A stretch of 64,000 bases of DNA, from the NCBI GenBank assembly GCA_951804985.1, contig OX638132.1, positions 21,891,989 to 21,955,988 of the forward strand. Reading direction: 5' to 3'. A program made the position numbers and the translations under genes. How positions within the stretch are numbered: the first letter of the stretch is position 1; the number at the start of each line of letters is the position of its first letter. The notes under the pieces are model-generated. The model was not told where the DNA came from. It ran no database searches and saw only the letters and a list, made by a program, of their open reading frames with translations. This document shows, one piece after another, positions 33,749-44,560 of the stretch. The stretch is from Dryomyza anilis (Eukaryota > Arthropoda > Insecta > Diptera > Dryomyzidae).

Positions 33749-36178
33749 TTAATGATTATAAACTAACAGCATTCCAAGTTTCTTAATAAATTTCAAATGC
33801 TTCGGAGATGCAAACCTCTTTGTAAACACGTCAGCTTCAGTAGACAGATATTCAATTCTGATGTCCTCCTTCTCAACTGACTCACGCACGAAATGATGAC
33901 GTATATCGACATGCTTGGTGCGATTGTGAAATACTGGGTTCTTGCTTAATAGTCCAGCGCCTTGATTGTCATTATAAATTGTTGTTCTTTGCTGTGGACC
34001 CAGAATTTCGGACAGAAAACGTCGCAAGAAGATCGCTTCCTTCGTTGATTCAGACAGAGACATGTATTCTGCTTCGGTGCTCGACATTGCAACCGTTCTC
34101 TGCTTGCGAGACTCCCACGTGACTGCTGCAAAACGTATCCAGTGAACGATCTTCTATCGTCGATATTTGCAGCCCAGTCCGCGTTCTCACAAGGCATTCT
34201 CCAGTCTTCCGGAATACTAATCCCAGATTTTCAGTTCCTTTTAGATAACGCAGCACTCGTTTGGGGCAACCCAGTGTTGCTTGCCGCAAATGGTATTATA
34301 CTGGCTAAGAACACTGACTGCATGTGCTATGTCAGGACGAGTTGAGACGGCCAAGTACGTCAAAGATCCTACTAGATTTTGATATGGCAATTTTTGAGCT
34401 TCCATCTTTTCCTCTTCATTCTTCGGGCACATATCCTTCGATAGCTTCTGATTAACTTCCATAGGAGTTGCAACTGATTTGCAGTTTTCCATATTGAAAC
34501 GATTTAATATGTTTCGTATGTACTTCTGTTGTGACATGGCGATTTCGTTGACATCGCGATTCTGCTTAAATTCGATTCCAAGGCAAAAGTTTAGCATACC
34601 TAAGTCTTTCATCTCAAAAGATTTCGCTAATTCCGTCTTCAGTTGTTGCAGCATGGCTTTGTTATTTGATGCCACAATCAAATCGTAAACGTAGATCGTA
34701 ACTATGACGATGCCTTCCCCTTGCTTATAAAGATATACACAAGGATCAGAACTCAGTGACTGCATGCCTATCTGCTTCAATTCCTCGTCCAACTTTCAGT
34801 ACCACTGTCATGCCGACTACTTCAGTCCATAAAGTGCTTTCTGGATTAAGCAAACTTTATTACCTGCATACTCTTCCAATTCGTCTTCGTTTAAAATTTC
34901 GGTGAGTTCGCATGGTGTTCGCATATAGATTTCTTCGTCGAAGTCACCGTTCAGATATGCACTTACGAAATCCAGCTGATGCACTTCTAGATTAAGTTCC
35001 ATTGCAAGTGCCATTATCAGCCTAATCGAACCAATTCTTGCTACAGGTGCGAAAGTTTCCGTGTAGTAAATTCCAGGTTTCTGCGTAAACCCCTTCGCCA
35101 CTAGTCTTGCTTTTCGCCGATCGATTGAACCATCAGCCTTGTATTTTGTGCGCAGAACCCATTTTGATTCTACCACTTTCTTGACCTTTGGACGATCGAC
35201 TGCTTTCCAGGTTCCGTTTTTCGTGAGTGCTTCAAATTCGTTTCTCATTGCTTGCTTCCACTCTTCTGCCTCTGGTCTGCGACAGGCTTCTGATGTTGTT
35301 TGTGGATCGTCTTCAGTAATTAAACTTGTCACGGGATCCTCTTCTTCGTCGCCAATCAGATTTTCTGCATTCATTGGTACTGTGTTGAAAAGCTTCCTGG
35401 GCCTTCCTCTCTTACCGGTGCGTATCGTCTTCGGTCTACCACATTATCGGTGTACTATATTATTCTTCTTCGTTCTCGCCTACGGCATTTTCAACCAAGT
35501 TTTTATTGTTTCTTGGCTGCACTGGTACTTCTGGTGATTTTCGAAAAACTTCAGCTTCTATTTCGATGTCGCACTCCTCAGCGTTTTCGAAAAATTTCTC
35601 GCCTATGAATTCGACGAACGTATGTGATTGAAACGTACTGCTAAACGTGACGTCTCTGCTGCGAACTATTTTTCGTGTACCTGGATTCCATAGCTTATAC
35701 GCCTTCGATTGTGTAGAATATCCAATGAAGATGCATTTCGGATCGAACTTCCCCTTGGCTTTGGTTTTGTCAAGCATATACGCCGTAGTTCCAAATTTCT
35801 GTAAATAGCTGACCACTGGAGTTCATCCTGTCCACAACTTGAATGGTATTTCAACGAGCAAGCTTTTCGACGGACATCAGTTTCGGATATAATTTGCAGC
35901 TTCTGCCCAAAAACTTGCAGAAAGTCCCGACTGAATCATCATACACCTGGCCATTTCTACCACTGTACGATTTTTCCTCTCAGCAGTACCATTTTGTTGC
36001 GGCGTATATTCCACGGTGAGTTCATGCTTGATGCCTTCCTTATTTAAGAAATTTTTCAAGGCGTGGTTCGTGTATTCAGTTCCATTGTCCGATCTTATGG
36101 TCTTGATTTTTCGTTCCGTTTTCTTCTCGACCATACTTTTGTACTCCAAAAGTTTTTTGCACCAGAGTTTGAAATGAT
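33749..36178 (-). pseudogene. Dead copia-like (Ty1/copia) polyprotein fragment
   Basis: Order on the minus strand: integrase core (about 36178-35877) with 'RSDNGTEYTN' and 'QQNGTAERKNRT', carrying the second catalytic Asp and the Glu; integrase C-terminal region (35816-35460). RT follows (35374-34241) with 'HQLDFVSAYLNG' (first catalytic Asp kept), then RNase H (34090-33749) starting 'MSSTEAEYMSLSESTKEA', with 'DNQGA' and 'RTKHVDIRHHFVRE'. Gag, protease and the first part of integrase are missing. Near 34793-34816 there are three in-frame stops between 'ALYGLK' and 'KLDEELKQ'. At least two frameshifts lie between 34290 and 34080. The YVDD box reads YVYD (codon 34688-34686). It cannot be active. 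Confidence 0.93.
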
Positions 36179-36200
36179 TTTAAAGTTTTATTTTCTCGGT

Positions 36201-37230
36201 GTATGTCATATAATTATTTTTATTAATAAAAGAATAATGTTGAAATAAATTAATATAGATATCAACTTGGTTAAATAATATATGTTTTCAATGGGTTTGG
36301 ATAAATCTTCCGAGAACAAGAGCCTAAGCTATTATTGCCCGAATAATTATTTCCTGAAATTTTCCCAAAGGCTATAATTCTTTCCGGACAATTGTTACTC
36401 AAACATATCTTCCCTGGAGAATTATTTCCTGAGACAACTTCTCAGCGAGAAAATTGTTGAGACAGTTCTACTCGGACAATTCTCTACCGTGAGACAATTC
36501 TTCCCGTGCCAATTATTCCTTCTGTGAAAATTAAACAAAAATTTTTCAAAAAATTTCAATGCGCCGCACTTTTTGGGTTAAAATATTGACCTAACGTACG
36601 AATATTGAATATTTTGATATTTTAGATTTGATATTTTAGACTAGTAGACATTGTAATTAGGTCATGATAATGAATTGATCATGTCACAACCCGATTAGTA
36701 ACATGACAAACATGATCTGGACATGATAATGTATATCGTAATAGGGTAAATTTTTACTTAAGATAGAAATTGCAATCAATTATATGAATCATAACCATTC
36801 TACGTAGATGTTTAAAACCCCTGAAAAATATTATTTACCACAAAAAATTGCAAAAACAAAATATAAAAATGTTGCACAATTTAAAAAAAGTGCATTACTG
36901 ATTTTGAATGGCAATTAATAAAAAAAAAACTAAATTCATGCAATACACTGGACTATTTCAAATAATAATGAAAATGTGTCACGCGAAAAACTTATGTTTT
37001 GAACAAATTCACGCTCTGTTTTCAACATTTACAGTGATCGTACTCTTTTTGTGTTGAGGGCACATTAACGAGATATAGGTTATACGGTGCACATTTACAA
37101 AAACTTTTAACTAATACTTTCAAATGAAAATTGCATTGAGGGGCTTACGTGCCCTGGTCAAAAAACAATGAGATTTTATAAATGGGGGAAAATGGTTTTA
37201 ATTTTGCACCACCATATATCAATCTAAAAA
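36201..37230. other. AT-rich sequence with TATTTCCCGG-type motif block
   Basis: 36300-36530 repeats short words such as ATTATTGCCCG, ATTATTTCCTGA, CGGACAATTGTTACTC and GAGACAATTCTTCCC every ~20-25 bases, as at 30510-30910. 36640-36760 resembles a decayed M3 interior ('aggtcatgataatgaattga', 'aacatgatctggacatgat'). The rest is featureless. Confidence 0.5.
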
Positions 37231-37335
37231 ATAATGCTACACAAATTAGACATACACTAAACTAATTTATCAAGTGTAGCGAGCACTGTTCCTTAACAAG
37301 TAATTTTTCAATAAGAGCGCTACAAAAGTTTTTTC

Positions 37336-37638
37336 AAGGGTTTTTTAACAGGGACGCTACAAAAGTAGAGCGACAGGGACAGCAAACGACGCCATATTTC
37401 TTGCCGCTCTTTTGACATTTATCTTCAGTAAGGTTTGCCATTTCATGATGGAAAGATATACGAGCCAACAACGGGTCTAAATTATTAAAATTAACTAACG
37501 AAATTCGAATTCGTATATCTTTCCATCATGCAATGGCAAACCTTACTGAAGAGAAATGTCAAAAGAACGGCAAGAAATATGGCGTCGTTTGCTGTCCCTG
37601 TCGCTCTACTTTTGTAGCGTCCCTGTTGAAAAACCCTT
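37336..37638. repeat. Long hairpin: 128-bp arms, 47-base loop, with transposase start
   Basis: 37336-37463 and 37511-37638 are reverse complements with about four mismatches. The outer ends are AAGGGTTTTTTAACAGGGAC and its complement, which look like transposon termini. At the inner end of the left arm an ATG (37449) opens MERYTSQQRV and then a stop. This looks like the first residues of a DDE transposase, so the structure seems to be two copies of one transposon's 5' end, head to head. Transcription through it would give a ~300-nt, nearly perfect double-stranded hairpin. Confidence 0.88.
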
Positions 37639-37767
37639 TATGATCTCCTAAACGGAGAAGTAGCAAAAAAACTGAATTATTTCAATGCGTTTTTCAATTT
37701 TTCAACTTTGAATACTATAGCAAATAGAGGTTAATACTTCTTATCCTAAAATTGTGCATTTTTATAA

Positions 37768-37900
37768 TTAAAATCTGTCTGGAAAACTAGAAAAGCCAGT
37801 TCAATGAAAAACCGTAGTTATATTACTTTCCTACCTACGCCGTCTGGTATTGAAAATGGTCGGTCGATTCCTGGGTGATTTTCACATAGCACGTTTTGGA
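37768..37900 (+). repeat. Decayed mini-me/INE-1-type fragment
   Basis: 'atctgtctggaaaactagaaaagc', 'aatgaaaa', 'ctacctacgc', 'tctggtattgaaaatggtcgg' and 'cgattcctgggtgattttcac' match the middle of the INE-type elements. It is partly removed in unit 2. Confidence 0.5.
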
Positions 37901-37959
37901 AATGAGCTTCGCAATTGTCCGTCGAAGAATTATCTGGGTAGGAATTGTTACAGGGAGAT

Positions 37960-38062
37960 TAAAGATAATAGTTTAGCGCTACAGTCCTATAAAAACTGAG
38001 ACAGAGCCCCAGTCCATGCTTGAACCGGGGACCTTTCGGCTCGCAGTCCAACGCAGTCCAAA
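37960..38062 (-). mobile_element. SINE family 1 fragment
   Basis: On the minus strand 'gcgttggactgcgagccgaa' and 'aggtccccggttcaagcatg' plus 'gactggggct' match the head of the SINE at 7527, including the B box GGTTCAAGC. The 234-bp deletion in unit 2 removes all but its first ~20 bases. Confidence 0.7.
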
Positions 38063-38418
38063 TCGTATGGAAAAATTGTCTGACCAATTCCCGGAGAAGA
38101 ATTCTCTAGAATCAATTTTAAATAATATGATATATTCGAAGATTTTTTTTGTCATCTTTAATCAAGCGTCTATATTTTAATAATAAGGGGATTTATGTTA
38201 CACGCGTAAATTTCTATTCTCGTAAAAAAGTAAATTTACGCGTAATTTGATTTGAACGCACTTTTTTTTGACTTCGCGTAATCTTGGGTTTAACACTTTT
38301 TAATTTACTTTAATTTTAATTAAATCAAATATAATCACCACACAACACAATTTCATAAACAAACATATTCGAAGATTTTTTTTTTGTCATCTTCAATCAA
38401 GCTTCTATATTTTAAAAG

Positions 38419-38798
38419 TAAGGGGATTCATGTCACACGCGTAAATTTCTACTCTCGTAAAAAAGCAATTTGATTTGAACGCACTTTGTTTTGACTTCGC
38501 GTAATCTTGGGTTTAACATTTTTTAATTTACTTTAATTTTAATTAAATCAAATATAATCACTACTCAACACAATTTCATAAACAAACGTTTGCTACAAAA
38601 ATCTTTTTATTGACAACTAACGTAAAGATAGAGCATAATTGTTTTTGAAAATATATTTACGTTATTTCCACATAAAAATCGACAAATAAATTTATGAGTA
38701 GCACGAAAAATATTCTTATACAAATTTTGCGTAAAATTCTACTATTTACGAAGTTTCAACTATTTACGAGATTTACGTGGTTGCTATGAATCCCCTTA
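38419..38798. mobile_element. M4 MITE with TAAGGGGATTCAT termini
   Basis: The left end is TAAGGGGATTCATGTCACAC and the right end ATGAATCCCCTTA, exact inverted copies over 13 bases. Subterminal CGTAAATTTCTACTCTCGTAAA and TTTACGAGATTTACG also pair. A duplicated left portion of the same element precedes it (38150-38350). It is non-coding. Confidence 0.8.
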
Positions 38799-38927
38799 GT
38801 AAATTTAGAAATATAAATAAATGCCCAAATATAATAATTTTCCATTGTGTGAATATGAAATACAATTTTTTAGAAATCTAAAAAATTTTATATAATTCTC
38901 TAGTGCTAAGTTTGAGTGCATACTCAG

Positions 38928-39642
38928 TTTTTATACCCTACACTAAGAGTGAAAGGGTATATTCAGTTTGGTACGCCGTTTGTAACACCCAGAAGGAAGC
39001 ATCTCCGGTATGGAAAAGTATATATAGCATGACCTCCTGAGTCGATTTAGCGATGTCCGTCTGTCCGTCTGTCTGTCCGTCTGTCTGTCTGTCCGTCTGT
39101 CTGTCTGTTGAAATCCCTACTACTTTTAAAATTGAAGAGCTAGATAAATGAAACTTATAACTTAGATTACTAATATACCTACGCTGTATGTGCGAATTGG
39201 CGAGATCAGTCGATTGTGACCTATGATCCGACCACTTATGTTCAAATACCTCATATAAAATGTACATATAAAGATCAATTTTTATGTATACGTGCTTAGG
39301 TAAACTTTTTTGGTCAAATATATATTGATATCATGCTCAAATACATGATAATTATGTTTTCCGGTGAAAAGACTTGTGGTTCACAAAAAAAAATTGAAAT
39401 TCGGTACACCTACCCATTTGTAAATATGGGTATCAAATGAATGGAAATTCTTCAGCGATTGAATGTTTGTAGTTATTTTCAGGATTTGTATACACTGGTG
39501 ACCTATATATCACTTTGAATGGTAACCACACATATGTGTAGGGTAGTTATAGTCGGCTTAGACCGACTATAATTTTGATAATCCTAACTATCATAATTAC
39601 ACCTACTTTAAAATTTCCCATGTGATCTAACCTTCCCATTTG
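38928..39642 (+). mobile_element. Mini-me/INE-1-type element, unit 1, first
   Basis: It is collinear with 27216: TTTTTATACCCTACACTAAG, GTCY run at 39054-39109 (about half the length of that at 27352), stem-loop ATAGTCGGcttagACCGACTAT at 39549-39570, and the tail 'tttcccatgtgatctaacct'. Confidence 0.85.
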
Positions 39643-39792
39643 GTTTCTAATTGATCCACTTTTTAAAATATGCCCTGAGAACTTAATTTTGATACTCATG
39701 TATATAATAAATTTTCACAAAAATTCTTATGCCCGTAATTTAAAAAATACCACTTCATATTTATGGTATGCTTATTCTTACTGCATACTCAG

Positions 39793-40628
39793 TTTTTATA
39801 CCCTACACCTATGAGGTACAGGGTATATTAACTTTGTGCATATATTGTAACGCCCCTTAGGAGGCGTGTCCGGTATGGAAAAGTATATATATTCTTGATC
39901 AGCATCACTACCCGAGTCCGTTTAGACATGTCCGTCTGTCTGTCTGTCCGTCTTGCTGTCTTGCTGTCTTGCTGTGCGAATACAGAATAACTTGAGAAAT
40001 ACTGATCAGAATGCGATGAAATTTCGACTCAATATATTTTAGCCAAAAGTAGGAACTGAGTTTGAAAATGAGCCAAATCGGTCAACGGACACGCTCACCT
40101 CCCATACAAGTCACTTTTATATAACTCTTTCGGAACTAATAACTCGAAAAGTATTCAAGGTATAGTTATAAAATTTAAAAGGTATTGTTATAATTCACCT
40201 ATAAATATGTGGTCCAAAAATGGGCGTGATCCGCCCACTTTTTTTTTTCATTATTTCCCGGGTTTTCATAGTGGAAATTTGATCCGTAAATTATTAAAAT
40301 CAAATCTATGAAATATTAGCCTTTCAAAATTTTAAATATAGGCGTGGTCCGCCCAATTATATTATTCTTTTTTTTTTAGTTGTTTATACTTTTATATAAA
40401 TTTTTTAATTTATGGGGATATAAGACGTAAATTTCTGATTTATAATATTCTGAGGGTGGGGAGGTTCAGCATAATTAAAAACTTTAAAATTAAGGTATGC
40501 AATTAAATATCCCACATTAATATCCTCACCAAAGGTGTAGGGTATTCCATAGTCGGGCCCGACCGACTATAAAAATCCGCCCCATGTGACCGAACTTACC
40601 CATGTGACCTAACTTTCCCAACTCGTTT
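39793..40628 (+). mobile_element. Mini-me/INE-1-type element, second subfamily, unit 1
   Basis: It starts TTTTTATACCCTACACCTAT and has 'aacgccccttaggaggcgtg', a GTCTGTCTGTCTGTCC run, then three CTTGCTGT units. The 3' stem-loop is TAGTCGGgcccgACCGACTA (40550-40571) and the tail 'catgtgacctaactttccca'. An inverted copy is at 52374-53166. It differs in body sequence from the element at 38928. Confidence 0.85.
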
Positions 40629-41370
40629 TCTAATAACTTATACAATAATTTTAAATTTAAACAGTTTTTAACGGAAACTGGTTGATAAGATATATTTGAA
40701 AAATCAGAACCGATAACCGATCAATATTTAGTTAGAGTTATGTACTACATAACCAGAAACCATTTTCATATTAATCATAAGATCCAAACCCAAATAACAC
40801 AAAGTACAGATTTCGTCATGAATTCTAGATATTTTTGTTAGTTTGGCGATAGATACGTAGCGAAATTTAAATGGAAAATGTATAGAATTCCTGTTCCCAT
40901 GACACAGTTTTTCTATATATCGATTCTCAATTTTTTATTTTTTAAGTTTGAATGGAATTTTTCGTGTTTTAATACAGATTTCTACATAAATTTCCATTCT
41001 TAGCCAAGAACCGCTTCCATTCTACGTATTGATACATATTCGTTACATGTTAATCTAGAGATCCAGACTAAGTTTTGAAATGAGTTACTTGGAAAGTGCT
41101 TAAAAAAACGTTCGAAAATAGTCTAAAAAAAATCAATATTTTTCGAGTTTAGATTCAAATATGTTAAAAATTGCATTAACAGATTTTTGGAAAACTGGTT
41201 CTCTAAGGAATTGTATGTTTTTTAATTTCAAAAAGTGCCTGAAATGGGCCCTTAAATTCGAGAGCAATTTACTTAAAAACGATACGTAATAGAAAAATGC
41301 TAAATACGCCGTCAAAATCAGCAACCACAAATTATATAGAATCAATGTATTGGATGTCCATGGCAAAATG

Positions 41371-41660
41371 TTTTTCTCGTTTTGTTAAGTAATGTAATTG
41401 AAAAATTATTATTGAAAAAAAAATATTAATTTTTTTTTTTTATTTTTTTTTTATATAAAAGTTGAATTTTATTTATTGTGACGAAATTAAGTACTTTTAA
41501 GTTATACATAAAATATATATTTATTTCAAGAATTAAACTCATAGAATTTAAATGAAATAAATATATCTCAGCTTATTCCAAAATGCATTTTGAAACATAT
41601 TTCCAATCACATTGATGAACGTTAAAAACTTTTTTATATTTTTACTTTTTTATACTTTTT
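41371..41660. other. AT-rich sequence with pyrimidine tract
   Basis: AT-rich filler after the foldback. It ends in a long pyrimidine-rich run that leads into the TTTTTTGCAG at 41656-41665. Confidence 0.4.
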
Positions 41661-41665
41661 TGCAG

Positions 41666-41909
41666 TTCTAATTTAGTACAAAGAACCTATGAACAAGTTG
41701 CAAATATTATAAAAAAGAGGAGTACGCAGCAGTTCCAATGTAATCAAAACGACCTCCAGCACAATTACCAAAAGCAATTCTACTCCAAGCACCTACCGCC
41801 CGCACATATTGTCCTAGTGCCATGGATGCGTCAGGTTTTATCGAACACAATGATCTCAGTCCATAGTTGGTCTAGGCGCACGCATACGCAACGATCTAGG
41901 AATGCGTAA
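41666..41909 (+). CDS. Candidate exon (uncertain strand and reality), unit 1
   Basis: A strong splice-acceptor-like tract (ACTTTTTTGCAG, G at 41665) is followed by a plus-strand frame open for 80 codons from 41667 to a TAA at 41907. It is Gln/Asn/Ser-rich and includes RTYEQVANIIKKRSTQQ. The same GC-rich island is also open on the minus strand (about 41870-41705) with a more ordinary composition (ASMALGQYVRAVGAWSR) after a possible TAG acceptor. I recognise neither. A fortuitous open frame in a local GC-rich patch is quite possible. Confidence 0.22.
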
Positions 41910-42232
41910 TTACACTATACACTCAAGCAAAATAGTTAATCTTGAAGAGATTGGATAATTAATTTTCAAAATCATATTTTCACTCAAATTTAATAAATTC
42001 ATTCAATTATAAATATAGACTTTCTTTCTTTTAACAATTACGTACTTAATAAATTTAAAGTTTTAATTTTTTTCTAATGAAATCAATTCTAAAATTTATT
42101 TTATAGCAAACAAATTATAAACAGCATTTTAATTCTATGCTTCAATTGTACGAATAAATACTCACCAAATACTCACACTAAAAAATAAACAAAAATGTTT
42201 ACCGCAAATATTATAATAAATATACAACAAAT
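41910..42232. other. AT-rich end of duplication unit 1
   Basis: AT-rich, no gene; last bases TACAACAAAT then the unit 2 start. Confidence 0.5.
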
Positions 42233-42337
42233 ATAATGCTACACAAATTAGACATACACTAAACTAATTTATCAAGTGTAGCGAGCACTGTTCCTTAACA
42301 AGTAATTTTTCAATAAGAGCGCTACAAAAGTTTTTTC

Positions 42338-42640
42338 AAGGGTTTTTTAACAGGGACGCTACAAAAGTAGAGCGACAGGGACAGCAAACGACGCCATATT
42401 TCTTGCCGCTCTTTTGACATTTATCTTCAGTAAGGTTTGCCATTTCATGATGGAAAGATATACGAGCCAACAACGGGTCTAAATTATTAAAATTAACTAA
42501 CGAAATTCGAATTCGTATATCTTTCCATCATGCAATGGCAAACCTTACTGAAGAGAAATGTCAAAAGAACGGCAAGAAATATGGCGTCGTTTGCTGTCCC
42601 TGTCGCTCTACTTTTGTAGCGTCCCTGTTGAAAAACCCTT
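42338..42640. repeat. Long hairpin, unit 2 copy
   Basis: Same structure as 37336-37638, with arms at 42338-42465 and 42513-42640 and the transposase start codon at 42451. Confidence 0.88.
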
Positions 42641-43186
42641 TATGATCTCCTAAACGGAGAAGTAGCAAAAAAACTGAATTATTTCAATGCGTTTTTCAAT
42701 TTTTCAACTTTGAATACTATAGCAAATAGAGGTTAATACTTCTTATCCTAAAATTGTGCATTTTTATAATTAAAATCTGTCTGGAAAACTAGAAAAGCCA
42801 GTTCAGGCTCGCAGTCCAACGCAGTCCAAATCGTATGGAAAAATTGTCTGACCAATTCCCGGAGAAGAATTCTCTAGAATCAATTTTAAATAATATGATA
42901 TATTCGAAGATTTTTTTTGTCATCTTTAATCAAGCGTCTATATTTTAATAATAAGGGGATTTATGTTACACGCGTAAATTTCTATTCTCGTAAAAAAGTA
43001 AATTTACGCGTAATTTGATTTGAACGCACTTTTTTTTGACTTCGCGTAATCTTGGGTTTAACACTTTTTAATTTACTTTAATTTTAATTAAATCAAATAT
43101 AATCACCACACAACACAATTTCATAAACAAACATATTCGAAGATTTTTTTTTTGTCATCTTCAATCAAGCTTCTATATTTTAAAAG

Positions 43187-43566
43187 TAAGGGGATTCATG
43201 TCACACGCGTAAATTTCTACTCTCGTAAAAAAGCAATTTGATTTGAACGCACTTTGTTTTGACTTCGCGTAATCTTGGGTTTAACATTTTTTAATTTACT
43301 TTAATTTTAATTAAATCAAATATAATCACTACTCAACACAATTTCATAAACAAACGTTTGCTACAAAAATCTTTTTATTGACAACTAACGTAAAGATAGA
43401 GCATAATTGTTTTTGAAAATATATTTACGTTATTTCCACATAAAAATCGACAAATAAATTTATGAGTAGCACGAAAAATATTCTTATACAAATTTTGCGT
43501 AAAATTCTACTATTTACGAAGTTTCAACTATTTACGAGATTTACGTGGTTGCTATGAATCCCCTTA
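43187..43566. mobile_element. M4 MITE, unit 2 copy
   Basis: The copy of 38419-38798 at offset 4768, with TAAGGGGATTCAT inverted ends intact. Confidence 0.8.
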
Positions 43567-43695
43567 GTAAATTTAGAAATATAAATAAATGCCCAAATAT
43601 AATAATTTTCCATTGTGTGAATATGAAATACAATTTTTTAGAAATCTAAAAAATTTTATATAATTCTCTAGTGCTAAGTTTGAGTGCATACTCAG

Positions 43696-44410
43696 TTTTT
43701 ATACCCTACACTAAGAGTGAAAGGGTATATTCAGTTTGGTACGCCGTTTGTAACACCCAGAAGGAAGCATCTCCGGTATGGAAAAGTATATATAGCATGA
43801 CCTCCTGAGTCGATTTAGCGATGTCCGTCTGTCCGTCTGTCTGTCCGTCTGTCTGTCTGTCCGTCTGTCTGTCTGTTGAAATCCCTACTACTTTTAAAAT
43901 TGAAGAGCTAGATAAATGAAACTTATAACTTAGATTACTAATATACCTACGCTGTATGTGCGAATTGGCGAGATCAGTCGATTGTGACCTATGATCCGAC
44001 CACTTATGTTCAAATACCTCATATAAAATGTACATATAAAGATCAATTTTTATGTATACGTGCTTAGGTAAACTTTTTTGGTCAAATATATATTGATATC
44101 ATGCTCAAATACATGATAATTATGTTTTCCGGTGAAAAGACTTGTGGTTCACAAAAAAAAATTGAAATTCGGTACACCTACCCATTTGTAAATATGGGTA
44201 TCAAATGAATGGAAATTCTTCAGCGATTGAATGTTTGTAGTTATTTTCAGGATTTGTATACACTGGTGACCTATATATCACTTTGAATGGTAACCACACA
44301 TATGTGTAGGGTAGTTATAGTCGGCTTAGACCGACTATAATTTTGATAATCCTAACTATCATAATTACACCTACTTTAAAATTTCCCATGTGATCTAACC
44401 TTCCCATTTG
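43696..44410 (+). mobile_element. Mini-me/INE-1-type element, unit 2, first
   Basis: The copy of 38928-39642. The GTCY run has the same unit order as unit 1, notable because such runs usually change quickly. Confidence 0.85.
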
Positions 44411-44560
44411 GTTTCTAATTGATCCACTTTTTAAAATATGCCCTGAGAACTTAATTTTGATACTCATGTATATAATAAATTTTCACAAAAATTCTTATGC
44501 CCGTAATTTAAAAAATACCACTTCATATTTATGGTATGCTTATTCTTACTGCATACTCAG

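Larger units (their letters stand above)
33149..36200. mobile_element. Region bounded by TACACCGAGAAAA inverted termini
   Basis: The left edge reads ACACCGAGAAAAAAAGTGCA; the right edge reads TTTTATTTTCTCGGTGTA. They are inverted copies with related inner words ('taaagtt' / 'aactttaa'). Between them lies the copia-like remnant. The simplest reading is a MITE that received the retrotransposon. Confidence 0.5.
38880..41370. mobile_element. Foldback-type element R, copy 3, with two nested INE-type insertions
   Basis: The left arm has 'tatataattctctagtgcta' and 'gtgcatactcag'. The right arm has 'gtcaaaatcagcaaccacaa' and 'attatatagaatcaatgtat'. Both INE-type elements entered directly after GCATACTCAG, and R sequence resumes after each of them ('ctaattgatccactttttaa', 'aacagtttttaacggaaact'). 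Confidence 0.7.
37231..42232 (+). repeat. Direct segmental duplication, unit 1 (5002 bp)
   Basis: The sequence from 37231 repeats at 42233 with offset 5002 up to 37803, and with offset 4768 from 38038 on. The second unit lacks 234 bases (37804-38037). No other differences were seen where I compared the copies. The unit begins ATAAT and the base after each unit also starts ATAAT, so the junction has 5-bp microhomology. Confidence 0.95.

Noticed and set aside
41133..41366. 77-codon minus frame repeated identically at 45901-46134
   Set aside because: Identity is due to the segmental duplication; the frame lies in the arm of foldback R and its relative in copy 2 is diverged and broken.
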